Shown: positions 1-7,358 of the stretch, piece after piece
Numbering within the stretch: position 1 is the stretch's first letter
Layout: each line of letters begins with the position of its first letter
NCBI RefSeq assembly: GCF_900106525.1
Contig: NZ_FNOG01000010.1
Location: 148,133-212,132 of the forward strand
Source of the DNA: Lysobacter enzymogenes
GTDB lineage: Bacteria > Pseudomonadota > Gammaproteobacteria > Xanthomonadales > Xanthomonadaceae
Reading direction: 5' to 3'
Length of the DNA stretch: 64,000 nucleotides
Made by a program: the position numbers and the translations under genes
Notes under the pieces: generated by a model
Database searches by the model: none
What the model was told of the DNA's origin: nothing
What the model saw: only the letters and a program-made list of their open reading frames with translations

Positions 1-10
1 CTGCGAGGTC

Positions 11-106
11 GCGGTCGCGGCTCGCGCCGCTCCTACAGGGGCCTTCGGGCCAGTGCGCTGCGTCTGCTGGACGTCCGACTGTAGGAGCTGCGCAAGCTGC
101 GACCGC
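11..106. repeat. Inverted pair of REP-A palindromic elements
   Basis: Two 28-nt copies of a palindromic element lie head to head at 11-38 and 79-106. The core of the family is GCGGCTTGCGCCGC, flanked by GCGGTC and TCCTACAG; both copies here carry one or two substitutions in the core. Intact copies occur at 18273, 18470, 28351, 36307, 36472, 36739 and 41332, always between genes. An inverted pair can fold into one long hairpin, as in BIME-type repeats. No RAYT transposase is present in the window. Confidence 0.75.
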
Positions 107-178
107 GAAACCGCGTCTACCGCGCAGCCGTGAAGTCGCGCCCGCAGCGCAAGCCGCTCCCGCGCGCCCGCCGCGACC

Positions 179-1171
179 CTACAACCACTTCGCCCGCTTG
201 AACCCGATGTAGAGCACCAGGCACGTCACCACCACCACGCTGATCAGGATGCCGTAGCTGAATTGCCCGCCGAGCTCCGGCATGTGGGTGAAGTTCATGC
301 CGTACCAACTGGCGATCAGGGTCGGCGCCGCCAGCAGCGCCGCCCAGGCGCCCAGGCGCTTGACGATCTCGCCCTGCCGCACGGTGACCAGCGACAGGTT
401 CACGCTCACCGCCGCGGTCAGCATCTCGCGCAGGGTGTCGGTGGTTTCGTTGATGCGCACGGCGTGGTCGAGCACGTCGCGGAAATACAGCTGGATCTCT
501 TCGTCGATCAGCCCGCCGCGCGAGCGCGCGAGCTGGCCGAGGATGTCCTGCAAGGGCGACACCGCCATGCGCAGCCGGGTCAGTTCGCGCTTGAGGTCGT
601 ACAGCTCGCGCACCGTCTCGTTGCGGAAGTCCTCGGCGAAGATGTCCTTCTCCAGCTCGTTGAGCTCCTGGGTGAAGCCCTCGACGATCGGCATGAAGTT
701 GTCGACCACGCTGTCGAGCACCGCGTACAGCGCCGCGCCGGGGCCGTGACCGAGCAGGTCCGGCTCGCGCTCCATGCGCATGCGCGCGGACTTGTAGCTG
801 ATCGAGGCGCCGTGGCGCACGGTCACCAGATAGCGCGGGCCGACGAACAAATGGGTTTCGCCGAAGCGGATGCGGTTGTCGATCTTCTGCGCGGTGTGGA
901 TGGCGATGAACAGCGAGTTGCCGTAGGCCTCGATCTTCGGCCGCTGGTGCGCGTTGTGCGCGTCCTCGACGGCCAGGTCGTGCAGGCAGAATTCCTCCTG
1001 CAGCTTGTCCAGGATGGTTTCGTCCGGCTCGTACAGGCCGACCCAGACGAAGCTGCCGTCGTCGACGGCGAGCACGTCGCTGATCTGGTCCAGCGTGATG
1101 TCGCGACGGCCGCCGTCGCGGTCGTAGGCGGCGCAGTTGATGACGCAGTGGGGCAGGGTGGGATCGCTCAT
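179..1171 (-). CDS. corA: CorA family magnesium/divalent cation transporter
   Basis: This 330-residue protein has the CorA layout: a long soluble N-terminal domain of about 265 residues, rich in charged helices, then two C-terminal membrane segments. The family signature YGMNF lies at the end of the first segment (in SWYGMNFTHMPEL), and the protein ends in a short basic tail (GFKRAKWL). CorA proteins form pentameric channels for Mg2+, and for Co2+ or Ni2+ in some members, in the inner membrane. The length is usual for the zinc/magnesium CorA-like branch. It is followed on the same strand by the DUF4105 gene upstream and corC beyond, a loose cation-transport neighbourhood. The exact metal cannot be read from sequence. 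Confidence 0.93.
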   Translation of the reverse strand: MSDPTLPHCVINCAAYDRDGGRRDITLDQISDVLAVDDGSFVWVGLYEPDETILDKLQEEFCLHDLAVEDAHNAHQRPKIEAYGNSLFIAIHTAQKIDNRIRFGETHLFVGPRYLVTVRHGASISYKSARMRMEREPDLLGHGPGAALYAVLDSVVDNFMPIVEGFTQELNELEKDIFAEDFRNETVRELYDLKRELTRLRMAVSPLQDILGQLARSRGGLIDEEIQLYFRDVLDHAVRINETTDTLREMLTAAVSVNLSLVTVRQGEIVKRLGAWAALLAAPTLIASWYGMNFTHMPELGGQFSYGILISVVVVTCLVLYIGFKRAKWL

Positions 1172-1210
1172 GCGCGCATCCTGCCCCCGCGCCCGCGCAG
1201 GGGCAAGCGC

Positions 1211-2536
1211 CTAGCCTTGGCGGGTTGTGGCGGTCGCGCGGAAGCCCGCCCACAGGCCCAGGTGGACCGGCAGCCACAGCGCGATCCAATGCGCGTTGCG
1301 TTGCGGGTACACCGGCAGCCAGTACGCGAACAGCGCGGCGACCGCGGCCAGCAGCACGGCCAGGCTCAGCCAGCCGAACAGCGGGCCGGGATCGCGTCCG
1401 CGCAGCGCGCGCACGCCGCCGTAGAGCAGCAGCAGGCACAGCGGATCGAACAGCAGCAGGTTGCGGTTGGCGTAGATGTAGGTATGGCCGGTGCCGAGCC
1501 AGGCGTACAGCAGCAGCGCGCCGATCAGGCCGAGCGCGGCCCACAGCGGCAGCGCCACGGCCGCCAGCGCGCGCCGGCTGCGCCGGCCGAGCCAGGCCAG
1601 CGCCGCGCCGAGGACCACGCCGGCCAGCGCCCACGGCCACCACGGCAGCGGCGCGGCCTCGGGTTCGGCGGCGATGCGCGACGGCAGCAGCACCCGCTCG
1701 GACTCGACCAGCGGCCGGCCCTCGCCGTTCTTGACCTCGGCCAGCGCCGCGGCCAGGCGCCCGGGAACGTAGGACTCGGCCCACACCGGCACCGGCTTGT
1801 CGGCGTCCGGCCCCATCAGCACGTCGAGCACGAACCACATCCACGGCTCCGGCCGCGACAGCCGCAGCGCTTCGCTGCGCAGGGTGTTGCCGTGCGAGCG
1901 GCCTTCGGTCTGCCGGCGCAGGTCGCCGCCCAGGGTGCGGTCGATCGCGTCGCGCACGCGGATCGCGCAGTTGTCGTCGAAATACTGGTAGCGGTAGAAC
2001 GCGTTTTCCGGCAGCGCGTTGACCCGCAGCGACTCGGCCAGCGCGCGCGCCTGCGCGTCGCTCAGGTCGAGCCACTGCAGGCTGACCTTGCGGCCTTCGT
2101 AGTTGTACTGGGCCATGTCCTGGTCGAACGGCAGCGCGACCAGGCGATAGCGCATGTCGTTGCGCACGAAGCGCTGGACGAAGTCGGGCTCGCTCGGGTC
2201 GAAGTAGCCGAAGTTGTAGGACACCGCCTGATCGGCGGCGCGGTCGTAGACCACCAGGGCGTCGTGGCCGAAGCGCGACCAGAACTCCTCGCCGGGCTGC
2301 ATGGTGACCACGCCGATGCGCGGCGCCTGGGCGGCGGTCGCGGCGGTGGCCGGCGTCGTAGCCGGGCCGGCCGGCGTGCCGGCGGCGTCCGTGGCGGTGG
2401 CGGTCGCCGCGTTCGCCGCGGCGGGCGCGGCGGGCGCGGGCGTCGCTGCGGACGGCGGCGCGGCCTGGGCCAGCGGCAGGATCAACAAGACGGCGAGCAG
2501 GGCGTACAGCCGGACGAAGCGGGGAAGAACGGTCAC
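1211..2536 (-). CDS. DUF4105 (Lnb N-terminal-type) periplasmic/membrane protein
   Basis: A 441-residue protein with a signal peptide (about residues 1-25, ending ALAQA-like), an Ala/Thr/Pro-rich linker to about residue 70, and a conserved domain with FWSRFGHDALVVYD and FDDNCAIRVRDAID. These His- and Cys-containing blocks are typical of DUF4105, the domain at the N-terminus of Lnb proteins. The C-terminal third has about four hydrophobic segments. Some family members have been linked to lipoprotein N-acylation; whether this one has that role is inference. It sits between corA and corC on the minus strand. In many relatives the corC neighbour is lnt, also a lipoprotein N-acyltransferase, which makes the position suggestive but not proof. 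Confidence 0.75.
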   Translation of the reverse strand: MTVLPRFVRLYALLAVLLILPLAQAAPPSAATPAPAAPAAANAATATATDAAGTPAGPATTPATAATAAQAPRIGVVTMQPGEEFWSRFGHDALVVYDRAADQAVSYNFGYFDPSEPDFVQRFVRNDMRYRLVALPFDQDMAQYNYEGRKVSLQWLDLSDAQARALAESLRVNALPENAFYRYQYFDDNCAIRVRDAIDRTLGGDLRRQTEGRSHGNTLRSEALRLSRPEPWMWFVLDVLMGPDADKPVPVWAESYVPGRLAAALAEVKNGEGRPLVESERVLLPSRIAAEPEAAPLPWWPWALAGVVLGAALAWLGRRSRRALAAVALPLWAALGLIGALLLYAWLGTGHTYIYANRNLLLFDPLCLLLLYGGVRALRGRDPGPLFGWLSLAVLLAAVAALFAYWLPVYPQRNAHWIALWLPVHLGLWAGFRATATTRQG

Positions 2537-2627
2537 GGGTGGCCTGATCCGGCGAGGCGGTTGGCGGCCATTGTAAACGCAGGCGTGCGCCGGCCCGTGC
2601 GGCGGATCGGCTGCGGCAGAAACGAAA

Positions 2628-2647
2628 CCGGCCCCGATCGGGGCCGG
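2628..2647 (-). terminator. Probable terminator after corC
   Basis: A perfect 8-bp GC stem (CCGGCCCC/GGGGCCGG) closes a GATC loop. Read on the minus strand it is followed by GTTTCGTTTC. It lies 54 bp past the corC stop and before the DUF4105 start, so it would separate the two transcripts. The T-tract is short and interrupted. Confidence 0.5.
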
Positions 2648-2701
2648 AACTCGCGGGTCGGGCGACTCGACCGCGCGACCGCGCGCGCGGTCGGCGCCGG
2701 G

Positions 2702-3568
2702 TCAGTCGGCGCCGAGCACGCCGACATGGAACGCGTGCACCCGGCGCGCGTCGGCGCTGGCGACGCGGAACACGAACCGGCCCAGGGTCAGTTCCTCGCC
2801 GGCCTCGGGCAGGTGCCCGATCGCCGCGGTGACCAGCCCGCCGATGGTGTCGTACTCGTCGTCGTCGAAGTCGGCGCCGAAGCGCTCGTTGAAATCGTCG
2901 ATCGGGGTGAGCGCGTCGACCACGTACTGGCCGTCGGCCTGGGCCGCGATCAGCGCGTCGGGGTTTTCGGCTTCGTCGTGTTCGTCGTCGATGTCGCCGA
3001 CGATCTGTTCGAGCACGTCCTCGATGGTCAGCAGGCCGGCGACGCCGCCGTGCTCGTCGATGACGATGGCCATGTGGTTGCGCGACTGGCGGAATTCGCG
3101 CAGCAGCACGTCCAGGCGCTTGGACTCGGGGATCAGCACCGCCGGACGCAGCAGTTCGTGGATCGTGCCCGGCCCGTTGTCGGCGACCACGCCGCGCAGC
3201 AGGTCCTTGGCCAACAGGATGCCGAGGATCTCGTCCTTGTCCTCGCCGTGCACCGGGAAGCGCGAATGGCCGGATTCGACCACCAGCTTCATCAGGTCGA
3301 GGAACTTGGCGTTGGCCGGCAACGCGACCATCTGCGAGCGCGGGATCATCACATCGCCGACGGTGAGGTCGGAGACCGCGATCGCGCCTTCCATCATGCG
3401 CAGGGTATCGGCGGCGATCAGGCCGTCGGACTGGGCGTCGCGCAGCAGCTCGACCAGGTCTTCGCGGGAACTGGGTTCGCCCGACAGCGCGGAGCTGATG
3501 CGGTCGAGCCAGGAACGCCGTTTCTCGTGGGATTCCGGCGAGTGGGTACTACTGTCGTCCTCGGACAT
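2702..3568 (-). CDS. corC: CorC/HlyC family CBS-domain protein
   Basis: A soluble 288-residue protein with an acidic N-terminus, two CBS domains (about residues 65-190; blocks DVMIPRSQMVAL and HMAIVIDEHGGVAGLLTIED) and a C-terminal CorC/HlyC transporter-associated domain (about 205-288). Length and domain order match the CorC/YbeX subfamily, which lacks the membrane DUF21 domain and is tied to Mg2+/Co2+ efflux in enterobacteria. In many gammaproteobacteria the order is phoH-ybeY-corC-lnt. Here phoH and ybeY lie 9-11 kb away on the same strand with a pilus operon between, so corC must have its own promoter or read-through from the divergent fimT. Confidence 0.92.
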   Translation of the reverse strand: MSEDDSSTHSPESHEKRRSWLDRISSALSGEPSSREDLVELLRDAQSDGLIAADTLRMMEGAIAVSDLTVGDVMIPRSQMVALPANAKFLDLMKLVVESGHSRFPVHGEDKDEILGILLAKDLLRGVVADNGPGTIHELLRPAVLIPESKRLDVLLREFRQSRNHMAIVIDEHGGVAGLLTIEDVLEQIVGDIDDEHDEAENPDALIAAQADGQYVVDALTPIDDFNERFGADFDDDEYDTIGGLVTAAIGHLPEAGEELTLGRFVFRVASADARRVHAFHVGVLGAD

Positions 3569-3691
3569 TCGTTTCTTGGCAGGCGCCCATGGGGGTGCGG
3601 GCGAGGCCGGCAGTCTAACCCGGAAGCCGGGACAAGCACCCGCGGGCCCGCGGCCGCAGTAAATGGGTCGATATAAGTATTTGAATATTCA

Positions 3692-4237
3692 TTATATTTC
3701 GCAGGGTTCGCGGCTCCCGGAAGCGCGCCCCCGCCAGCGGAACTGGCCGGCGTTGGACAGTACCAAGGTTCCCAGCCGCTGCCGCGATCCGGCGCACACG
3801 GCGAAGCTGGCGTTGCTGCCGGCGCTGCCGCCGTGGGGCTGGAACACGATCCGGGTGCGCTGGGACGAAGCGAGCAGGCGCAGGCCGCCGTCCAATGCGG
3901 GCGAGCGCCGCAGCAAGGTGTCGCCGGCGCCGTAGCGGCGGTCGCCGTCGAGGTCGGCGAACGCCAGCCAGCCGCCGCTCCAGTCGTTCGCGTCGCCGCA
4001 ACCGGCGCCGCCCGCGGCGCTGGGACACAGCACCGCCGGCGCGCCCGCCGCGACCGCGTGGCGCGCGCACTGCAGGAAGGACTCGGCCAGTTCGCCTTGC
4101 ACGCGCGCCACGCGCACCCGCTCCAGCGCCGATGCCGCCGCGGGCAGGACCACGCAGGTCGCCAGCAGCATCAGGGCGAGCGCGATCAGGACTTCGGTCA
4201 GGGACAGGCCGCGTTGGCGGCCGGGAACGGCGATCAT
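3692..4237 (-). CDS. fimT: GspH/FimT family minor pseudopilin, divergent from pilus operon 1
   Basis: A 181-residue type IV pilin-like protein. The chosen ATG (4237) is preceded at about -9 by AGGAG and gives the prepilin leader MIAVPGRQRG followed by LSLTEVLIALALML, with the conserved Glu at +5. The C-terminal half has the GspH/FimT pattern: a Cys-containing strand VLCPSA, a GGWLAFADLDGDRRYGAGD segment and a Cys near the end. Pseudopilins are processed by prepilin peptidase and primed into the pilus or its tip. It is transcribed away from the larger operon across a 353-bp gap. The same arrangement recurs in the second cluster (50044-50583). Confidence 0.88.
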   Translation of the reverse strand: MIAVPGRQRGLSLTEVLIALALMLLATCVVLPAAASALERVRVARVQGELAESFLQCARHAVAAGAPAVLCPSAAGGAGCGDANDWSGGWLAFADLDGDRRYGAGDTLLRRSPALDGGLRLLASSQRTRIVFQPHGGSAGSNASFAVCAGSRQRLGTLVLSNAGQFRWRGRASGSREPCEI

Positions 4238-4590
4238 CGGAAGGAACTCCTGCATCCATGCTGGGAGCGACAGTCTGTGCGGCCGAGCGAGCGGGGCGTA
4301 TCGGATTCGTTCGCTGCGTCGTGTCGGGAATCGCCGGGGCGCGTTGACGGGTCGGGGCCGCAAGGTTTCGTGAAGCCGATGCGGCACGTCGCGCAGCGCC
4401 GCATCGAGTGGCACAAATTGCTTGCTTGCGCGGCACATGGCATCCGATGTGCCAATACGTCGAGTCCGATCTGCATTCGCAGTGGAGCGCGCGCCGCTCG
4501 CCCCAACATTCCAACCGCTCGTCTCGGTCTACCTCGTCGTCGCCGCGAATGCCGGCCTAGAGTCCGCCCACTTCCGCGGGGCGAGATGCG
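4238..4590. other. Divergent intergenic region between the two fimT genes
   Basis: This 353-bp gap must hold promoters for both the minus-strand fimT and pilus operon 1. It is somewhat richer in A/T around 4405-4460 (GTGGCACAAATTGCTTGCTT, then CGATGTGCCAATACG), the likeliest promoter zone. I found no convincing -35/-10 pair and no canonical sigma-54 site: TGGCAC at 4409 is followed by TTGC at the wrong spacing. Confidence 0.4.
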
Positions 4591-5154
4591 ATGAGATCCA
4601 GGCGCGGCACGCAATCGGGATTCACGCTGTTGGAGCTGATGGTCACCGTCGCGGTGGCGGCGGTCGTGGTCGGACTGGCCGTTCCCAGTTTCATCGCCAC
4701 GATCAACCGCAGCCGTCTGACCGGCGCAGCAAACGAACTGGTGGCGTCGCTGCAGATGGCGCGGATGGAGGCGATGCGGCGCAACGTCTCGGTGACGGTG
4801 TGCCGCAGCGCCAATCAGAGCAGTTGTGCGGGCAGCGGGTCGTGGACGGGCTGGATCGTGGTCGTGCCGGACGCCGATCGCGACGGCAACGCCAACGATC
4901 CCGCCGTGCTGCAGGCGGTGCAATTGACCTCGGCGGTGCGCCTGAGCAGTTCCGTCGCAGGCGGCAGCGTGTCCTATCGTCCCGACGGTTTCGCTCGCAC
5001 CGGTGCCAGCGCGCGCGGCGCCTTCCTCAGTGCCACCTTCGATCTGTGCATCCCGACCACCCAGCCGGCGCAGAACGTGCATCGGGTGAGCCTGACCTCC
5101 GGTGGCCGCCTGGCCACCGATCCGATCGACGCCAAGGGAGTCTGTGCGCAATGA
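4591..5154 (+). CDS. fimT: GspH/FimT family minor pseudopilin, first gene of pilus operon 1
   Basis: This 187-residue pseudopilin begins with a 10-residue basic leader (MRSRRGTQSG) and the class III cleavage motif G|FTLLELMVTVAVAAVVVGL, with Glu at +5. The globular domain is GspH/FimT-like, including VTVCRSANQSSCAG, GWIVVVPDADRDGNANDP and a C-terminal Cys. FimT-type minor pilins are thought to help prime assembly and in some species bind DNA. It opens a tight operon: its stop overlaps the pilV start (ATGA), followed by pilW, pilX, pilY1 and pilE. A paralogue with the same fold opens the second operon at 50826. Confidence 0.92.
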   Translation: MRSRRGTQSGFTLLELMVTVAVAAVVVGLAVPSFIATINRSRLTGAANELVASLQMARMEAMRRNVSVTVCRSANQSSCAGSGSWTGWIVVVPDADRDGNANDPAVLQAVQLTSAVRLSSSVAGGSVSYRPDGFARTGASARGAFLSATFDLCIPTTQPAQNVHRVSLTSGGRLATDPIDAKGVCAQ

Positions 5155-5681
5155 CGCCAGCAACCACATACATGCCGCCGACGCGGGCTGCGCACCGCCG
5201 CGCCGCGCCGCGCGCACGGCACGCGCAGACCGGAGTGGGGCTGGTCGAGATCCTGATCGCCGTGCTGGTGCTGGGCCTGGGTTTGCTCGGCGTCGCCGCG
5301 ATGCAGAGCCTCGCGCTGCGCAACAGCCAGAGCGCCCTGGAGCGCAGCCAGGCGGTGGTGCAGGCCTATGCGATGGCCGACGCGATGCGCGCGAACTCAG
5401 CGGCGGCGAAGGCGGGCAGCTACAACACCGCGACGCCGCTGTGCTACAGCGCGTCGGCCGGCTCGGCCGCCGCGGATGCGGACCTGGCCGCCGCCGACCG
5501 CGCCGCCTGGGTGCGGTCGTTGGGCGCGAGCCTGGGCGCAACGGCCAGCACCTGCGGCCGCATCGCCTGCGCGGCGGAGTTGTGCACGATCGAGGTGATC
5601 TGGGACGACACGCGCGGCGGCAACGCCGGCGGCGAGAGCGGCGCGGACAAGCGGACCTTCCGCTTGCAGGTGCGGCTGTGA
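5151..5681 (+). CDS. pilV: Type IV pilus modification/minor pilin PilV
   Basis: A 176-residue minor pilin. ATG at 5151 overlaps the upstream stop by ATGA, implying translational coupling. A long basic leader of about 27 residues precedes the cleavage motif TG|VGLVEILIAVLVLGLGLLG, typical of PilV: Val replaces Phe at +1 and Glu sits at +5. The C-terminal domain has the paired Cys pattern of PilV (TCGRIACAAELCTIEVIWDD). PilV acts with PilW, PilX, FimT/FimU and PilE as the complex that primes the pilus and carries PilY1 to the tip. A second Met at 5172 could also serve as start. Confidence 0.9.
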   Translation: MTPATTYMPPTRAAHRRAAPRARHAQTGVGLVEILIAVLVLGLGLLGVAAMQSLALRNSQSALERSQAVVQAYAMADAMRANSAAAKAGSYNTATPLCYSASAGSAAADADLAAADRAAWVRSLGASLGATASTCGRIACAAELCTIEVIWDDTRGGNAGGESGADKRTFRLQVRL

Positions 5682-5692
5682 GGCGGGCGCGG

Positions 5693-6688
5693 ATGTCGCC
5701 CGCGGCCGGTGCGCAGCGCGGCCTGAGCATGATCGAACTGATGGTCGCGCTGGTGCTGGGACTGCTGCTGACCATGGGCGCGCTGTCGATCTTCCTGGCT
5801 TCGCGCTCGGCCTACCGGACCACCGAAGACCTTTCGCGCGTGCAGGAAGCCGCGCGGATCGCGTTCGAACTGATGGCGCGCGACGTGCGCGAGGCCGGCG
5901 GCAACCAGTGCGCCGAAAGCGTGCGCACCGGCAACGTCGTCAGCGAGCGCGACGACGCTTACTGGCAGAACTGGAAGCACTCGCTGCGCGGCGTCGGCGC
6001 GACCGCGGACTTCGTCGCGCCGGCGCTGGGATTCGGCACCGCCGCCGGCACCCGGGTGAGCGGAACCGACGGCCTGGAGCTGCATTCCAGCGAGGATCTG
6101 GGCATCTACCTGACCCAGGCCATGACGGCCAAGGATTCGGCGCTGACCGTCAACGCCATCCCCGCCGACGTGCGCGCCAACGACGTGCTGGTGGTCTGCG
6201 ATTTCCGCCTGGTCAGTTACTTCCGCGCCACCGCCGTGTCGGGCGGCGCGATCGAGCATGGAACCGGCGGCAATTGCAGCGCCGGCTTCACCCGCTTTAC
6301 CGACCTGACCTGCAATGACGACAAGATTCCGCTCGAAGCCTGGCACCTGTACGGCGCCAACGCGGTCGTCGGCCGTCCGCGCGCGGTGCGCTGGTTCGTC
6401 GGCAACAACGCCCGCAACGGCAAGTCGCTGTACCGCGCGGTGCTGTATTCCGGCGGCGCCGCGCCGGCGGCGGACGAGGTCGCCGAGGGGATATCGCAGA
6501 TGCAGATCCAGTACCTGAGCGATGGCGACAATGCCTACCGCGCCGCATCCGAGGTCGCCGACTGGTCGAAGGTCAAGGCGGCCCGGGCGGTGTTGACCTT
6601 GGAAAGCGAACGCAAGAGCGGCACCGGCGGCGAGGCCATCGGCCGCACCGTCACCGCGACCTTAAGCCTGCGCAACCGGAACAGCTGA
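5693..6688 (+). CDS. pilW: Minor pilin PilW
   Basis: This 331-residue PilW has a short leader (MSPAAGAQRG) and the pilin helix LSMIELMVALVLGLLLTMG with Glu at +5. The large C-terminal domain includes the family blocks TEDLSRVQEAARIAFELMARDVREAGGNQC (quoted here in parts: EAARIAFELMARDVREAG) and a final TATLSLRNRN. A GTG at 5678 overlapping the pilV stop (GTGA) gives a five-residue-longer protein and is the alternative start; ATG 5693 is preceded by GAGG. PilW joins PilX in presenting PilY1. Length is within the usual 250-420 range for the family. Confidence 0.9.
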   Translation: MSPAAGAQRGLSMIELMVALVLGLLLTMGALSIFLASRSAYRTTEDLSRVQEAARIAFELMARDVREAGGNQCAESVRTGNVVSERDDAYWQNWKHSLRGVGATADFVAPALGFGTAAGTRVSGTDGLELHSSEDLGIYLTQAMTAKDSALTVNAIPADVRANDVLVVCDFRLVSYFRATAVSGGAIEHGTGGNCSAGFTRFTDLTCNDDKIPLEAWHLYGANAVVGRPRAVRWFVGNNARNGKSLYRAVLYSGGAAPAADEVAEGISQMQIQYLSDGDNAYRAASEVADWSKVKAARAVLTLESERKSGTGGEAIGRTVTATLSLRNRNS

Positions 6689-6699
6689 GGAGGCTGGCG

Positions 6700-7281
6700 A
6701 TGCGGACGAAACCGAACACTACTCGCGGCCCGGCCGGTCAGCGCGGCGCGGCCCTGGCGGTCATCATGATCATGTTGCTGGTGATGATGCTGTTGGGCCT
6801 GGCGATCCTGCGCAGCACCATGCTCGAAGAGCGCATGAGCGCCGGCATGTACGACCGCAGCCTGGCGTTCGAATTCGCCGAGCGTGCCCTGCGCGAAGGC
6901 GAGGCCGCGGTCAATCTGGCGGTGAAGAGCAGCCAGTCGATCGGCCGCGACTGCTCGGCCAGCAATGCGGTTTGCCCCGCAGTGCCGGCCGATGCTTACG
7001 GCGCCGCGGTCGCCACCTGCGGCGGCGCCAAATGCTGGACCAACGCCAGCGCCGGCGACGCCGCCCTGCCGCAAGCGGGCACGCCGCAGTACTACGTCGA
7101 ATTCATGGGGCGGCGCACCACGGCGGACGATCTGGGCGTAGGCGGCGCCAATCCCTACGAGCCCGGCAGCGCGGCGCAGACCAGCACGGCCTACTACCGG
7201 GTGACCGCGCGCAGCCACGACCCCAGCCAGGCCCAGGACCGGGCCGTGGTCGTCCTGCAATCGACGATGGCGAGCTTCTGA
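6700..7281 (+). CDS. pilX: Minor pilin PilX
   Basis: A 193-residue minor pilin preceded by a strong ribosome site (GAGGAGG). The leader MRTKPNTTRGPAGQRG is followed by AALAVIMIMLLVMMLLGLAIL. Position +5 is not Glu, as expected for PilX/GspK-type tip pilins. The family block RSTMLEERMSAGMYDRSLAFEFAERALREGE follows (key residues EERM and AF.FAE.AL). A Cys pair lies in TCGGAKC. The stop overlaps an in-frame ATG for the long form of pilY1. PilX with PilW and PilV is believed to bridge PilY1 to the pilus. Confidence 0.92.
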   Translation: MRTKPNTTRGPAGQRGAALAVIMIMLLVMMLLGLAILRSTMLEERMSAGMYDRSLAFEFAERALREGEAAVNLAVKSSQSIGRDCSASNAVCPAVPADAYGAAVATCGGAKCWTNASAGDAALPQAGTPQYYVEFMGRRTTADDLGVGGANPYEPGSAAQTSTAYYRVTARSHDPSQAQDRAVVVLQSTMASF

Positions 7282-7358
7282 TGCGCATCGCGTTTCCACG
7301 TACTTCGCGCGCGCCGGCCAAGCAGCCGGCGACGACGGATTTTCGCAGGAGCAGTCCC

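Noticed and set aside
263-3676. Very long plus-strand open frame (over 1100 codons) opposite corA, DUF4105 and corC
   Set aside because: It is a GC-driven shadow: low-complexity His/Arg/Gln-rich translation, no domain, and it lies over three recognisable minus-strand genes.
4409-4425. Sigma-54-like TGGCAC...TTGC upstream of pilus operon 1
   Set aside because: The TTGC follows TGGCAC after three or seven bases, not the five required. A similar TGGCAC at 50760 also lacks a proper -12 element.
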